A DNA stretch of 64,000 bases from Paraspadella gotoi (lineage: Eukaryota; Chaetognatha), in the NCBI GenBank assembly GCA_051294375.1, contig CM119264.1, forward strand, positions 8,678,764 through 8,742,763, given 5' to 3'. Below the pieces are notes generated by a model. That model searched no databases and was not told the DNA's origin. It worked only from the letters and a program-made list of their open reading frames with translations. Each line of letters begins with the position of its first letter. Within the stretch, counting starts at the first letter, position 1. The position numbers were made by a program, and so were the translations under genes. Positions 49,300 to 60,399 of the stretch are shown here, piece by piece.

Positions 49300-50150
49300 T
49301 GTATTTTGAATTAATTCTCGGTAATAACGATCTTAGATATCTAATTTAAAAACCTAGTTTTCAATTTAATATATAAAGGAACATGTAAGCATAAAACTTT
49401 TCTTTATTAAACTCACAGTGAAGGTTAAATTCCTTTGACAAGGCAAATGACCGAAAGAATTATTGTTATTATTTCTTTCTTTAGAAATAAAAAAAATTAA
49501 AAGCTTGAAATTTTTCTCGATCGCTTGCCAATAAAAGAAATGAAATATTGAATATTTTTTTCCACTTTAAGTTTGATAACTTCATAAAGTTGTATTGAAG
49601 AAGTAAATTTAAAACAAGGAGAAAATAAGAACGGCCTCACCCCGAACTAAAAAAAAATCATACTGAACAACAAATGAGGAAAGTCAAACGAAGAGAAGCG
49701 GCCATCCTTGATTGTCCAGAAGGAAAGGAAAGGAAGGGAAAAAATTGATTGGCTGGATTAGATGAAGACATTTTGTAGCTTTGCTTCCTTGGAGCGCTTT
49801 CTGCAACCGGCCGCAATGATTACAAGCCCTCTGAATCTCCGGTCTGATTGGGCATTGGGCAAGATTTCCTGATAAAAATAATATACATACTTTAACTACT
49901 CGCAATGTATTTTTTAAATCTAGTCAAAGGAAAAAAATAGTATTTTTCTTCAAAATATTTTTTATCTATTTTTCATGTCAATAGATGGTAATGAAACAAT
50001 GACCCATATGTTTTACTTTGACAAAGTGTCTAATTAGGATGAAAAATTTTATTTCAACCAAAGTGGACTTTTCAAGCTGAGAATAAAAAAAAATATATAT
50101 TGCGGAAACCATTGAAGTGAAGTTATAAAAAATGGATTCTTTATTACTTC
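49300..50150. other. No supported gene
   Basis: AT-rich. A minus-strand segment at 49730-49872 follows an acceptor-like TATCAG and is open (GNLAQCPIRPEIQRACNHCG onward) but has no family match and no donor context. Confidence 0.5.
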
Positions 50151-50154
50151 CAAA

Positions 50155-50174
50155 CCCTCTCTCTCTCTCTCTGT

Positions 50175-50207
<33 letters not shown>

Positions 50208-50214
50208 CTCTCTC

Positions 50215-50245
<31 letters not shown>

Positions 50246-50420
50246 CTCTCTTCTCTCGTCTCTTGTCATCTCGTTCTCTGATGTAACAAAAGATCTAATG
50301 ACCTAAGTAAATAAATAAGGCTAGCGAGGGTTGTCATTTATCCCGCGTCTCTCTCTTCTTCTCTCTGCTCTTCTCTCTTCTCTCTCTCTCTCACTACTCT
50401 CTCTCTCTCTCTCTCTTTTT
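50155..50420 (+). repeat. Two (CT)n microsatellites
   Basis: CT tracts at about 50156-50275 and 50345-50418, separated by about 65 bases of unique sequence. Confidence 0.95.
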
Positions 50421-50428
50421 TTCTTCAG

Positions 50429-50647
50429 CTTCTCCCCCCGGTTAAATCAGCCAGGGTAGCGTCTCTACACGAGCGATTATTCGTCTGTCGTCATAAACGT
50501 CATTTCCTAGACACTGGAGACGACGTCGTCTCCGCTGCCGCCGCAGCCACAGCCGCTGCCGCAACCGCCGCCGTCGCCCAGCCGACTTTCTGGAATACAT
50601 TAAACGCGATTAACCGCGTAATAACTACTATTTTTGATTATATCTAA
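50429..50647 (+). CDS. Candidate terminal exon with poly-Ala tract
   Basis: Starts at a very strong acceptor (CT-rich tract, TTTTTTTCTTCAG). One frame stays open for 72 codons to a TAA: LLPPVKSARVASLHERLFVC, then RHKRHFLDTGDDVVSAAAAA, an Ala/Thr tract, and AQPTFWNTLNAINRVITTIF. The CCG/GCC-rich part may simply be a GC-rich repeat, and the acceptor quality is helped by the CT microsatellite. No homology recognised. Confidence 0.27.
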   Translation, partial: LLPPVKSARVASLHERLFVCRHKRHFLDTGDDVVSAAAAATAAAATAAVAQPTFWNTLNAINRVITTIFDYI

Positions 50648-50835
50648 GCGTCGTAACTCGGCAGGCTTCAAAACCTGTCTGATGTCGTTTAATCCAAACA
50701 TCCTCCACGGTTTTTTTTCCTTTCAAAATCGATTTTTAATGCACAATCCGACGTCCGTTCGAAGGGAGCGAAATGACTATTAGGGGAGGAAGTGCGTAGA
50801 AAGATGGGGCGCGGGTGGAGGGGCGTTGTTAGAGA

Positions 50836-51070
50836 AATAAAAAGGATGGTGGAAATGGCCGGCAGCTGGTCCCGAAAGGTGGTCCCCAAACGATGGACAA
50901 ACGACTCGAACGACAACAACGAGAACGACGATTGCATTCAACGAGCGCCTCGTCCGCCGACGCCAAACGACCCCAATTTTTTCTCGTCCGCGAAAAGAAC
51001 CGGGAAAACGAGAGCGAGAATGACAGCGACGACGACGACGATGATGACGACGATGACGACGACGACGTGA
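50836..51070 (+). CDS. Weak candidate coding patch ending in a (GAC)n tract
   Basis: Two overlapping plus frames are open here. One starts MAGSWSRKVVPKRWTNDSND; the other ends in ENESENDSDDD followed by poly-Asp and a donor-like GAC|GTGAGA at 51066. The sequence is richer in GC than its flanks. The (GAC)n array explains part of the openness, so coding status is uncertain. Confidence 0.22.
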
Positions 51071-51179
51071 GAAACCATCTCCTTCTCCCAGGTAGTTACG
51101 TGAGCGACTTTTCAAAGTCGGCACCCATCACAGTAGCTTACCTTACCTCATATTACGAGTCATTATGAGTCATAAACCT

Positions 51180-52740
51180 CGCTGCCTCGTACGATCGCCC
51201 CGCGTTGCGGATTATGCCCGGAGGTAAGTTCTGGTCTGATAGGAGAAAAGGGCCTTTGCTTCTACGCATTCTGCATTCAGACTCGAGAGATTTAATCCAA
51301 CAATTTTATGCAAATTTTCGTCTCGTTTTTCATTGTTCCCTTGTCGCTCGCGCTGCCCTGCAAAACCTATTTTTTTTTTCCTAATCGTTATATATATTTG
51401 CATTCATTTTTCATTTTTGATGTTTTGCATTTGAACTAAAACATTCTCCCACGCTTCGAGGAGAGACAGCGATAGATTACGAGGGTTTTGCACCCCGTTC
51501 GTTCGCGATTAAAAAATGTTTCTGTCCGAATTTTGTGTTCAAAGACCTTCGGGGTGAACTCGAAGACTAAAAAACCCACGGAAATTCTAATTGGTGCTAT
51601 GCCTGCTATGGCCTATAGGTCCATGTGTTCAGTCTATAAAAACAATGTCAAAAAGTGTTCTTATAGAAGTTAAGTATTTCACGCTCTTAAATTTTCGCGT
51701 TTTACCTTACAAAGCATCTTAATTTTAGCGTTGTCTTTTTTTCGCCGACATCACTCAGCTTTGGTGGCAATATACTCTAGTTTCGCCTTTGCGGATTTGA
51801 AGGAAGTATAAAGAAATCCGAGGTCGATCGCCCCCATCGAAAACCACCTTCGGACCTCGGACTCCACCCACCGGCGCTTCAAACCACCTCACCTTCCTTT
51901 CCCCTTTTTCTGGCGCCGATCCAAAGTCGGCGACGACCTCCTCTCGCCCTCCGCTTTGACCCACGAAGAAGCTGCAATTGCAGAAGGCAATGCTCTTGGC
52001 CCGGAGACCCACATTCTTGCAATCTGCATTCAACATTAATTTCCTGCATTCAATGACACTAAGGAATTCACATATATCGTTGATATTAAATCATATACGA
52101 TATCTTATGCATTCTAAATTTAAACATTGGATGCTCAAAACGATGAGAACATTAACAAGAACTGCCGCCTAGTGTAACAACCTTCCAAACCATCGTTCAA
52201 TTTTACGGTTGGTAGGTTAGCGCAACAACGACGACGACTACAAGGACGACGACGTCGACGAAAACGCACGACTTCATCATTTTGTTTTTTGGAAGGGAGA
52301 CAAGATCGAGTGAAGACTCTCCTCTCATCTATTCCTCATTCGATCTGCTTTGGAATTATTCACTTCTCTTATTTTAATTTTGTTTTCATCATCACCCATT
52401 GTTTGTTTTAAGTTGATGGTAAGATTGTTGCAATCAACCAAATTATATCAAGATTTTTACTAATGAAGTTTTTCATCATTGCGCCAAGAATGAAAAAGTT
52501 GTAGTTATTGAAGACAGCTTAATTGCAGACGAAAGTGAAATAGTGAAACATGCGTTTTATCATCAATCTTGTCTAATATCGAAAGTCTTTTGCCGAAGAT
52601 TTTCCCAAAAAAATTGTTCAAAAGGTTTTTTAAATTAACGAAATTTTCAGGTTATAAAATCTAAATTATTTTAGCAGAATACGGTTATCTTGGCAAAAAA
52701 AAAAATTTCAAGAGAGAGAATCAGGAAAAAGAAATCTCTG
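51180..52740. other. No supported gene
   Basis: Mixed sequence with a CpG/C-rich patch (51815-51960) and an ACG-rich patch (52223-52265). Frames on either strand lack supporting domains or splice pairs. Confidence 0.5.
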
Positions 52741-52929
52741 CCCGAAAACTAATCAGCTGTAATCGTGGAGACGCGAATATGTGCACGGACGGACAGACGG
52801 ATGTCGGACAATCTGAGAAAAGGACAGATAGACTTTCCAATATTTTCTTTCGCATCATGCGTCCTGTTAGTTGCAGACTCATATCTCACAGCTCGTCGAG
52901 AGCCAGCGAGAAGCGGCGCCAGATTCTCT

Positions 52930-52943
52930 TCTCTCTCTTTTCT

Positions 52944-52984
<41 letters not shown>

Positions 52985-53214
52985 CTCTCTTCTCTCTCTT
53001 CTCTCTCTCTCTCTCTCTCTCTCTCGTTCTCATTCACATTTCGAAGAGTTCCCGAGCAACGACGGCTCCCGTTTAACTTCGCATCCGAGGAAGAAAAAAA
53101 AAAAGAAAAAAACGAAAGAAGTAAGAGAAAAAAAAAAGAGAAAAGGAGTACAGTTGCAAATCTGGAAACCTGAAGTCTGAGTTAAAAAAGCAAGAAAGAA
53201 AGAAAGAAAGAAAA

Positions 53215-53254
<40 letters not shown>

Positions 53255-53265
53255 AGAAAAGAAAG
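52930..53265 (+). repeat. (CT)n then (GAAA)n microsatellites
   Basis: CT tract at 52930-53025 and GAAA tract at about 53193-53265, with purine-rich sequence between. Confidence 0.93.
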
Positions 53266-53891
53266 ATAAAAAGAAAGAAAAAAAAATTCATCTATATTTA
53301 TGAGAAGAAAGTGTACGAAAAGTAAAGAAGAAAACAAACGAGCAAATAAAACTAAATATCGGGGAATAAAATTAAATCGAAATTCTGTGAAAAATATCAC
53401 AAATTAAAAGAGAACCAACATTAGCATTTCCCAACAATAATAGAACTTATCGTAACGACGCTAACCATTAATTTTGCCCCGCCCACTCGCCCCCGATCGC
53501 GTCAAAGACTCGCCGTGATCAACGTAAAAGCTTCAGTTCCCTCTGCGCGTTTTCTGCACTCCTGTTCGGAGTTGTTCGCATGTAAAAAAGTTGCAAATGT
53601 GGCATGTCAATCAATACAAAGACAAGCATGTTACCAATGACATTGACAACGTCTGTTTCCTATTTCCAAACAATGTAAGAATTATACATTTTCTCACTAC
53701 GAAATATCGGTTGTTTTCTGTTACGACCGAAGCATTTCAACAGCAGCAACAGTTGTTCTTCACCGGTGTAGCAACCGATTTTCTCACAGCCGCAACAAAC
53801 GTTCACCGCAGCGGACCGAAGAAGCATCCTTGTTGGTTCCCCGGAGGCGAATTAAAGACGACCGCCTCTCCGAGCGGCCAACCCTCGCGCG

Positions 53892-54041
53892 ATGGCGGCG
53901 GCCGCCGCTGTTGCTGCCGGAGCCGCCGACGACGCGGCCGACGCTGCCGCCACCGCCGCCGCCGCCGACGCTCAAGCCGCCTCTCTCCTGGTCGAACTCG
54001 GAGAAAAAAAAAATAGTATAAAGGAGAAAAAGACAAAGTAA
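53892..54041 (+). CDS. Weak candidate: poly-Ala ORF in a GCC-rich patch
   Basis: Forty-nine codon frame beginning MAAAAAVAAGAADDAADAAA and ending SLLVELGEKK plus a Lys-rich tail and TAA. It lies in a CpG-rich island (53850-54000) made of GCC repeats that are open in several frames, so this may be a GC-rich regulatory patch rather than a gene. Confidence 0.2.
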   Translation: MAAAAAVAAGAADDAADAAATAAAADAQAASLLVELGEKKNSIKEKKTK

Positions 54042-54540
54042 AACTTGAAAAAAGAGGAGGAAAAATATAAAAAGTGTATTAACGTTACATGTCAAGTACT
54101 ACTTGTGCTTTATTCATTTTTAAAACCTCATGTAAAAATTTCATTATTTAAAACTATATGAAAAAAAAATTACCTGTCAAATTTTGTTAGAAATCTCAAA
54201 TTTATGACGAACAACAAAATTAAAAAATATAATTTCATTTCCGAGTTTCATACGATTTTTTCATTCTTTTTAATCGAAGAAAGATTTAAAGGAGCTNNNN
54301 NNNNNNTTTTTTCAACCCAGGAAAAAGTTGCTGAGAAACTTTAGCCCTAAACTCAAGCCTGGATGGAAAAAACTTTTTTAAAAAAAAAAAAAAAAAAAAA
54401 AGAATTTTTTTTTCTTTTCAAGAAGATCCCATTTTTTACTCCTCTGCTTCACCAACGCAATAAACCCAAAACTTTTTCAATTTTTCTCATATCCGCTTTT
54501 TATCCTTTCTAAGCTGCGTTTTCTCCCAAGTATTACGCCG

Positions 54541-54626
54541 CGCTTAAAGGCTTCCCCCCTTCGCGCGGTCCGATTAGGGGCGATCCCTTGCCGCCCGAGA
54601 GGCACGCCCCCGGGGGCCGCGCGACC
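54541..54626 (+). other. GC-rich island with nested inverted stems
   Basis: An isolated strongly GC-rich patch in AT-rich DNA. CGCGCGG (54562-54568) pairs with CCGCGCG (54617-54623), and inside it GGGGCG (54577-54582) pairs with CGCCCC (54605-54610). It could be a promoter-type CpG island or a structured RNA element; no known RNA family is recognised. Confidence 0.4.
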
Positions 54627-54829
54627 GAAAATAAAAAAGGACAAAGGTAGAAAGGGCGACTCTCGAAGGAGAGGGGGGAGAGGCCGGGGGCAAGGTTAGA
54701 TTATGAGACATGTCCATTGTCCGAGACAGATGTAGCTAATAGTTACAAAACATATCAAAATTATCCATTTATTCAATATGATATTTTCAAGGATTTTCGG
54801 AAACTCACACAACTAAAAAAAAACATTTA

Positions 54830-54870
54830 TCTCTCTCTCTCTCTCCCTCTCTCCCTCTCTCTCTCTTTCT
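54830..54870 (+). repeat. (CT)n microsatellite, short
   Basis: CT tract with two CCC interruptions followed by a poly-T/TTTC stretch. Confidence 0.9.
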
Positions 54871-55621
54871 TTTTTTTTTCTTTCTTTTTCGTTCTTAAGA
54901 CCCTCGCTTGCCGTCAATTTCACGAATGACCTCTCCCGTCACTTAATAGTGAATTTCTTCTGCTTCGTTTTGCTGCGACCTTAACTTACCCTAAAATTGC
55001 GTTTCTTCACCGTCTCCTTCAACTTGACATTACCCAATTTTAACGTCATCATTCTTTCTCTCTGTTTAGTTGTTAACGCTGAAGTCGTAACTATACTCAC
55101 CCTTTTTAAACAACAATGCACATTGAATAAAGTAATAATTGAAACTAAATATTGTACGTAGCATAAAAAAGGAACTACTCCCGGCCCCGTTTTCCAAAAT
55201 CTTTTTCGGCCTTTAGCAGCTATGAAGTTTGAACCTCGAACATTTTTTCTTACAAAGTTGTAATAACATCAAAACAACATCCCTAATCTAATGACATTAA
55301 AACAACATCCCAAATTCAAAATGAATCTTCCTGTCAATTCCCCTTACCCAAAGAATAACCTCACTTTCCTGTCATGTTATTGTTTCCAGTTCCTCTCTGT
55401 TGATAAACCTCACCTTTTCACAGGCCGTGTTCACAATCCTCACCTCACCTTGCCCGCCGTCGTCCCACTTCGACTCCCAATTGTAATTTCGCTCGGAATC
55501 CCCGGCGATTTTTCCGCTTCGTCCTGACTTTACTTGGCCATAACTCACCCGGACTTTTGCCGTATTCGCCCCGAGCAGCGGCCCTCGCCATCCCTGTTCA
55601 CTCTCCCCGCCGTCGCCACCT

Positions 55622-56002
55622 TTGCCAACCGCTGGAAAATTATCTCATGACCCCTCGAATTCCCGACGGTCCCTTTTCGCCGCGGCAGGATGCGACGGGC
55701 TGCTGCGGAAGCTGCGGGAAAAAGTGGAAGCTGCGGGGACAGCGTCAACGAAGGCGGAAGAAACGAATGTTTATCGGTTTGCGGAGTGCGTGGCACTGGC
55801 AAAACAGGGAATTCGCTTGGTTGGCGATAGTGGCTGAGTGGCAGCGAGTGTCGCCATTGAAATTCGAAAGCAACGGCGATTGTCAGGACTAGCAGCGATT
55901 AAAGCGGCAGCAGCAGCGGAAACGGCGGAAGTGATGGCCATTCAGACCGCAGCAGCTCAGCAGCCAAATCGCGTCCCAAAATCCCCTCGCTTCGGGTCGA
56001 AG
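55622..56002 (+). CDS. Candidate exon(s), Ala/Glu-rich, with an in-frame TGA
   Basis: One frame is open over 127 codons except for a single TGA at 55835-55837. Upstream it reads DGLLRKLREKVEAAGTASTK and on to FAECVALAKQGIRLVGDSG; downstream VAASVAIEIRKQRRLSGLAA, an AAAAAETAE tract and QQPNRVPKSPRFGSK, ending at a splice-donor-like AAG|GTCAGT. The helical, charged composition is protein-like and GC content is raised. The TGA could be a sequencing error, a pseudogene lesion, or evidence that the frame is not translated. Two other frames are partly open too. No family recognised. Confidence 0.3.
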
Positions 56003-56159
56003 GTCAGTTTATGGTTTTGCGGTTTTTTGGGGAGAAATCGACTTCGAGTTTTTATGAGTTTTTTTTTTGTTTTGCTTCTGTTTTTCTTTTCTCAAATTCA
56101 CATCGTAAACGTGTTTTTGTTATTCTATTATAATAAAATTTGCTACGAGAGATAGAACG

Positions 56160-57370
56160 AAAAAAAAAATACAGGAAATGAAAGAGATGAAGAGATTAGG
56201 CGATATTCTTTGTCTTGCCAAACTCGCTCGTATTTTAGATTACTTAATCTCCTCTATTCCGCTTTATTTCCTTTTCTCTTTTCTTGACTTTCCGTCCTAA
56301 CCTTGTTCCACTCACCTCTCTCTCTTATTTCCCATTTTTGAGAATCTTAAATCTTTTTCCTCTTCAATCGTTTTCTCTTTCTCTCTCACTTCTTTATTTT
56401 CTTCATTAACTTCTCTCATTATCTTTTTTTCATTTAATCACGTTTTAACTTTCTTCCTTTCTTTCTCCTCACGAATCTTACTCCTTTCCTCTCTTCCATT
56501 TTTTTTTCGTTTTCTGTTCTTTTCGTTTTCATTCTTTCCTTTTCATTCTTTTCTCTGTACATATTCTGATTCTTATTTATTCCGTTCCATTTTTTCCCTT
56601 TCTTAACGTATTCCTATTTAATTTCCGCCTTAAATTTTTTTAAATTCTTCCATTATTTTCCTTTTACCATCTCTCTCTCTCTTATCTTTTTTTTTCCTTT
56701 TCTGATAAGTCTTCTCCCATCCCTTTCCCCAATTCCAAATTTCCTTTACTTTCCTCGTCCGTCATCTTCAGTTTCCAACTTTTCTTCCCTCCCCCTATTC
56801 TTAGTACTAATCTTCCTACCCTCTCTCTTTCATTCTCACTCCTACCCTCCCGCTTTCATTCCTCCCTTCCCCTTTTCCCCTTCCCCCTTTTCAACAATTT
56901 TTCTCTTGAAAAGCAACAAAATCATTAGCATAAGTTTCATTAAGCAACGGATTATTTTTCTTCTTCTCTTCTTACTCTTCCCAGCGTTTCCCTCTTTTAT
57001 CTCTTTGCCCTCTTCCTCCTCCTCTTCCTCCTCCTTCTCTTCTTCTTCCTCCTCTTCCCTCTACAAGATCTTCATCCGTCCGTGAAGAGGCTCACATTCA
57101 ACTTCTTCAAAAAGTCGCTTGATCAGATTCTCACAGAAAATATGTCTGACGGAAAAAAAAAGTGAAAGGTTGAAGAGCCTGGGCATTCAGCGAAGAGATC
57201 CATCACAAACGCATTGTTGCTCTATCATTTTTTTCTAACAGTAGTTTGTACAAATTCTATTTTTTTCTGCTTCGGTTTTGCTTCGTTTTTTTCCCAAATT
57301 TGTGATCTCTTGTTTCTTTCCTTTTCTCAGTCTTGAACGAACCTTGAACACTATTCTCTTCTCTCATCTC
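56160..57370. other. Pyrimidine-rich stretch without genes
   Basis: Long CT/TTTC-rich, strand-asymmetric sequence (56250-57070) with no supported frame. Confidence 0.7.
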
Positions 57371-57377
57371 CATTCTT

Positions 57378-57473
57378 CTTCTCTCTCTCTCTCGTCCTCT
57401 CTCTCTCTTCTCTCTTCTCTCGTTCGTTCTCTTCTCTCTCTCCATCTTTCGTCTCTGCTCTCTCTCTCTCTCT

Positions 57474-57541
<68 letters not shown>

Positions 57542-57565
57542 CTCTCTCTCTCTCTCCCTTTCTCT
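57378..57565 (+). repeat. (CT)n microsatellite, long, interrupted
   Basis: CT-rich tract with a perfect central run of roughly 50 bases (about 57481-57530). Confidence 0.95.
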
Positions 57566-57967
57566 CTCCTCGTCTCACATCGTTTCGTTCCTGGTCATTA
57601 ACATTGTCAAAAACGTACTCTGTGCCAAAAACAGTTCCAAGTAATTTCGACTAAGCACGGGCGCCCACTTAAGTTTCTTCACTGGCTCGTTTCTTACCCT
57701 GTCGCCCCAATCGAATGTAACACATTCTATTAACATCACAACTCTAAGAAATACTTTTCGAATTAGTTTTTAAGATATTATTTTTGAAATAAAATTAATT
57801 TCCTTATATTATCCCTCCTATTATCTTTCTCTTTCACGCCCAAGCACTTCCTCTAAACTCCTTTCCTTTTTCAAATCTTCCCTAGTCTCTCTTTAAATCT
57901 TCCTCCTTTCCTTTTCAATCTCATCCCGCGAATTTCTTTTCTNNNNNNNNNNNNNNNNNNNNNNNNN

Positions 57968-58420
57968 CTCCAATTTTCTCAAAATAGTCATCGATCTTTC
58001 GTTGAGTCACACATTTACCATCGATTCGAAACGCAATCCAAATTCCATGAGCCGAAGTAGATTTTATCGGTATTAAGAAAGATTCTCTACTGTAAGAATA
58101 TATATTTATACCTTTCGAGTTTGTTATCGGACCAGCAAATCGCAAGAAAATATTTGTCTCGGTGCGAACGGCATTTTAGTCGATGGTTTCTCCTCACCGT
58201 CGGTTTTATGTTGTACTCACACAAATATGACAGTTTCTGATTTCGTCCGTAATTTGTCGTCGCATTTCAGGCGTAAAGTACATTGTCGATATAATTTTAA
58301 AAACGGTATTGTAGTTACAATGTCCATATCGTGGTGTACTTTCTCGGCCATTTCGATCAATTGTTTAGTATCGACTAATATTAATTTATCGACCTTCCAT
58401 TTTCCTTTACCAAATAACCT
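57968..58420 (-). pseudogene. Degenerate Ty3/gypsy-like integrase fragment
   Basis: On the minus strand, parts of an LTR-retrotransposon integrase are visible in order. First comes a zinc-binding region with AEKVHHDM (within 58290-58419); then, in another frame, MRRQITDEIRNCHICV with the paired cysteines (about 58219-58264); then FAGPITNSKG (58111-58140) and IPIKSTSA (58049-58075) from the start of the catalytic core. The HHCC finger is split by a frameshift and the first catalytic Asp is not evident. The fragment is cut by the 25-N gap at 57943-57967. No LTRs or upstream RT were recognised. Confidence 0.65.
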
Positions 58421-58525
58421 AAAAATAATTTGCTGATTATTTATTTTGAGCGAGATGTTCGTAATATCGTTAAGTCATGTGACTCTAATTGTAAAGCGTC
58501 GCTTTCGCTGGCCGAGTATCGTTAT

Positions 58526-58753
58526 TTATGATCCAAGATTTCCACCTTTGTATTTCGGTCGAGTCGTTTTGTAATTTTTAGAATTCTTTTCGCTTCCTAA
58601 ATTGTGAAAGCGTTGGCAATCTACATTTTGAACTCGACTTCTTTCAATTTCGAGTTTCGGTTTGTTTGCTAATAAATCATCGGTCGAAGTGACGTTTATC
58701 GTACACTTTTCTTTTGTTAATAAATCATCGGTCGAAGTGACGTTATCGTACAC
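58526..58753 (-). pseudogene. Possible upstream part of the gypsy-like remnant
   Basis: Open minus frame with KPKLEIERSRVQNVDCQRFH and NSKNYKTTRPKYKGGN, carrying the tandemly repeated TSTDDLL segment encoded by the 58669-58763 duplication. Its position before the integrase fragment fits a pol linker, but no diagnostic motif is present. Confidence 0.3.
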
Positions 58754-58763
58754 TTTTCTTTTG
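58669..58763 (+). repeat. 46/47-bp tandem duplication
   Basis: Two adjacent units, each containing TAATAAATCATCGGTCGAAG and GTACACTTTTCTTTTG, differing by one T. Confidence 0.95.
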
Positions 58764-58847
58764 TATCGTTTAATTGATATATGTATTTACAGCAGCAGGA
58801 GCAATGCTCCGATGCTTCAACCATTTTAGTCCTTTACATTTACACCT

Positions 58848-58985
58848 CTCGCAGACCTTTACCTTGAAAACCTCTCGCAACAACCTTTAACCTTTGGAAA
58901 CCTCTCGCAAACCTTTACCTTTGGAAACCTCTCGCAACAACCTTTAACCTTTGGAAACCTCTCACAAACCTTTACCTTTGTACAC
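58848..58985 (+). repeat. Minisatellite of alternating ~27/30-bp units
   Basis: Five units with cores CCTCTCGCAAACCTTTACCT and CTCGCAACAACCTTTAACCT alternate, giving a 57-bp higher-order period. On the minus strand the array reads as a repeated RFPKVKGCCERFPKVKVCE-like frame. Confidence 0.9.
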
Positions 58986-59799
58986 TGCCATCCTGCAGGC
59001 GGATTCGTTTGCTTCTGAGTTTCAACCCCTGAGGTGCAGCGGATTCCACCTTCAGATCCAGGGCCCAAAAGATTCTAAAGGGAAGATTTCTGACTCATCT
59101 GAATTTATTTTAGATATTTTTAGATATTTTACCAAGGGCCCTCTTTTCCCCTTTCAAAAATAAATTCATTTCATTTCGTTTTCTCCTCTCAGAGAAAAGG
59201 TTTTTGGTAGGGATTACCTCACCCTATGAAATTCTTAATAACAATATCGCAAAAATATTTTTAGCGCTCTGACATTTTTGAATTTTTGTCGCTCGGTTCC
59301 ATAAACTTCTTGATAATTGATCGCGGCATGTAAAGTCGACGGTATGAAACGAACAATAATGTTATAGCTATACTCAGACAACTCTAAAGTCGACAAAAAA
59401 CATGAGTTTTACAGAAATTTATAATTTCGGTTTTCGGTCGGTCTGTCCAGCTACTATAATTTAGCTTCTCTTGGAGAACGGAAATAAGGTTACCTTTAAA
59501 CCTTTTATTATTAATGTACATTTTTCATAATCATACTGTCATTGAATGCCTTCACATCACTACCAAATAAATTCGGACATTCATTTATCATCACATGCGC
59601 ATTTTGTTATTTTTAAAGTCAGAGCGACTGACTGACTACAACATCTGTCGAGTTTCGCGCAAAAGATTTTAACTTTATTAGAATATTCTATTATTGTGTT
59701 AACAACAAAATCGATATTAAAATCGTCACTAAATGTCATCCATTCAATCACAGCATCACCATTCGCTCTAATAATAAATAAAAATTTAAAAAAGAAAGT

Positions 59800-60250
59800 G
59801 GTGCTATCGAACCCGGGCGCGGAGCTCTCGATGAGGCAGAGTATATACGACAGGAGAAGCAAATCCTGGCGGCGGCAGTGGCGGCTGCATGGCAGAAGCA
59901 TTCGATAAGCCCAAAGACGTCGAAACTCCTTCCCGGAAATGGTTCCGTTCGGCGTCGGCCACGCCCTCACGACGCCCAATTTCTGATGATCGTGTAGTTG
60001 TTGCATTCCGGGATTCGAATCAGAGCAAAATCATGGCATCCAGGTGACGCTTCGGCGGTGTTTTGTCCCGGCGACAGAGGCGGCTGCGGCTGCAGTTATG
60101 GTTGCTGCGGCAGAGGAGGCAACATCCGTCGTGTCAGAGAAGGCTACCAAACGGCATCCGTTCCCCATCGTTGAAACCCGGCTGCGGAGGCGGAACGATG
60201 CTTAAATCCTTACGGATTCGCCGCACACAGAGGCGTATCTGGTCGCATCT
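59800..60250 (+). other. GC-rich patch with protein-like frames in several phases
   Basis: Several plus frames look coding in pieces. One contains GALDEAEYIRQEKQILAAAV. A second starts at the ATG near 59890 with MAEAFDKPKDVETPSRKWFR and runs through DDRVVVAFRDSNQSKIMAS to a TGA. A third, at about 60070-60215, has ATEAAAAAVMVAAAEEATSV and on to RLRRRNDA plus stop. They would need frameshifts or splicing to join. This could be a damaged Ala/Glu-rich gene or a GC-rich repeat. A 141-codon minus frame (59581-60006) also spans the area and is not favoured. Confidence 0.3.
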
Positions 60251-60289
60251 GATGCGCGACACTTCCAATCGTGGGTCGACGTTGTTTAG

Positions 60290-60397
60290 TTAAATGAAAT
60301 TGTATTTCAGACGCCGAATTTTTTGCATCAAACTTCCCGCCAACGGAGTCCCAATGGACTGCGCGCGGTCACGATCAAAAACATCGCGAGAAGACAT
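60290..60397 (-). CDS. Weak small-ORF candidate
   Basis: Thirty-five codon frame, MSSRDVFDRDRAQSIGTPLA then GSLMQKIRRLKYNFI and TAA, with an A-rich start context (ACAAAAATG). Composition is protein-like and GC is locally raised, but there is no family match, splice site or conservation evidence. Confidence 0.22.
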   Translation of the reverse strand: MSSRDVFDRDRAQSIGTPLAGSLMQKIRRLKYNFI

Positions 60398-60399
60398 TT

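Noticed and set aside
59800-59900. Possible tRNA or tRNA-derived SINE (GGGTTCGATAGC next to a T-run on the minus strand)
   Set aside because: A B-box-like string is present but no A-box, acceptor stem or anticodon arm can be folded around it.
59581-60006. 141-codon minus-strand frame
   Set aside because: No family resemblance, spans both an AT-rich and a GC-rich segment with an abrupt composition change, and the opposite strand has more protein-like segments. Not convincing without expression data.
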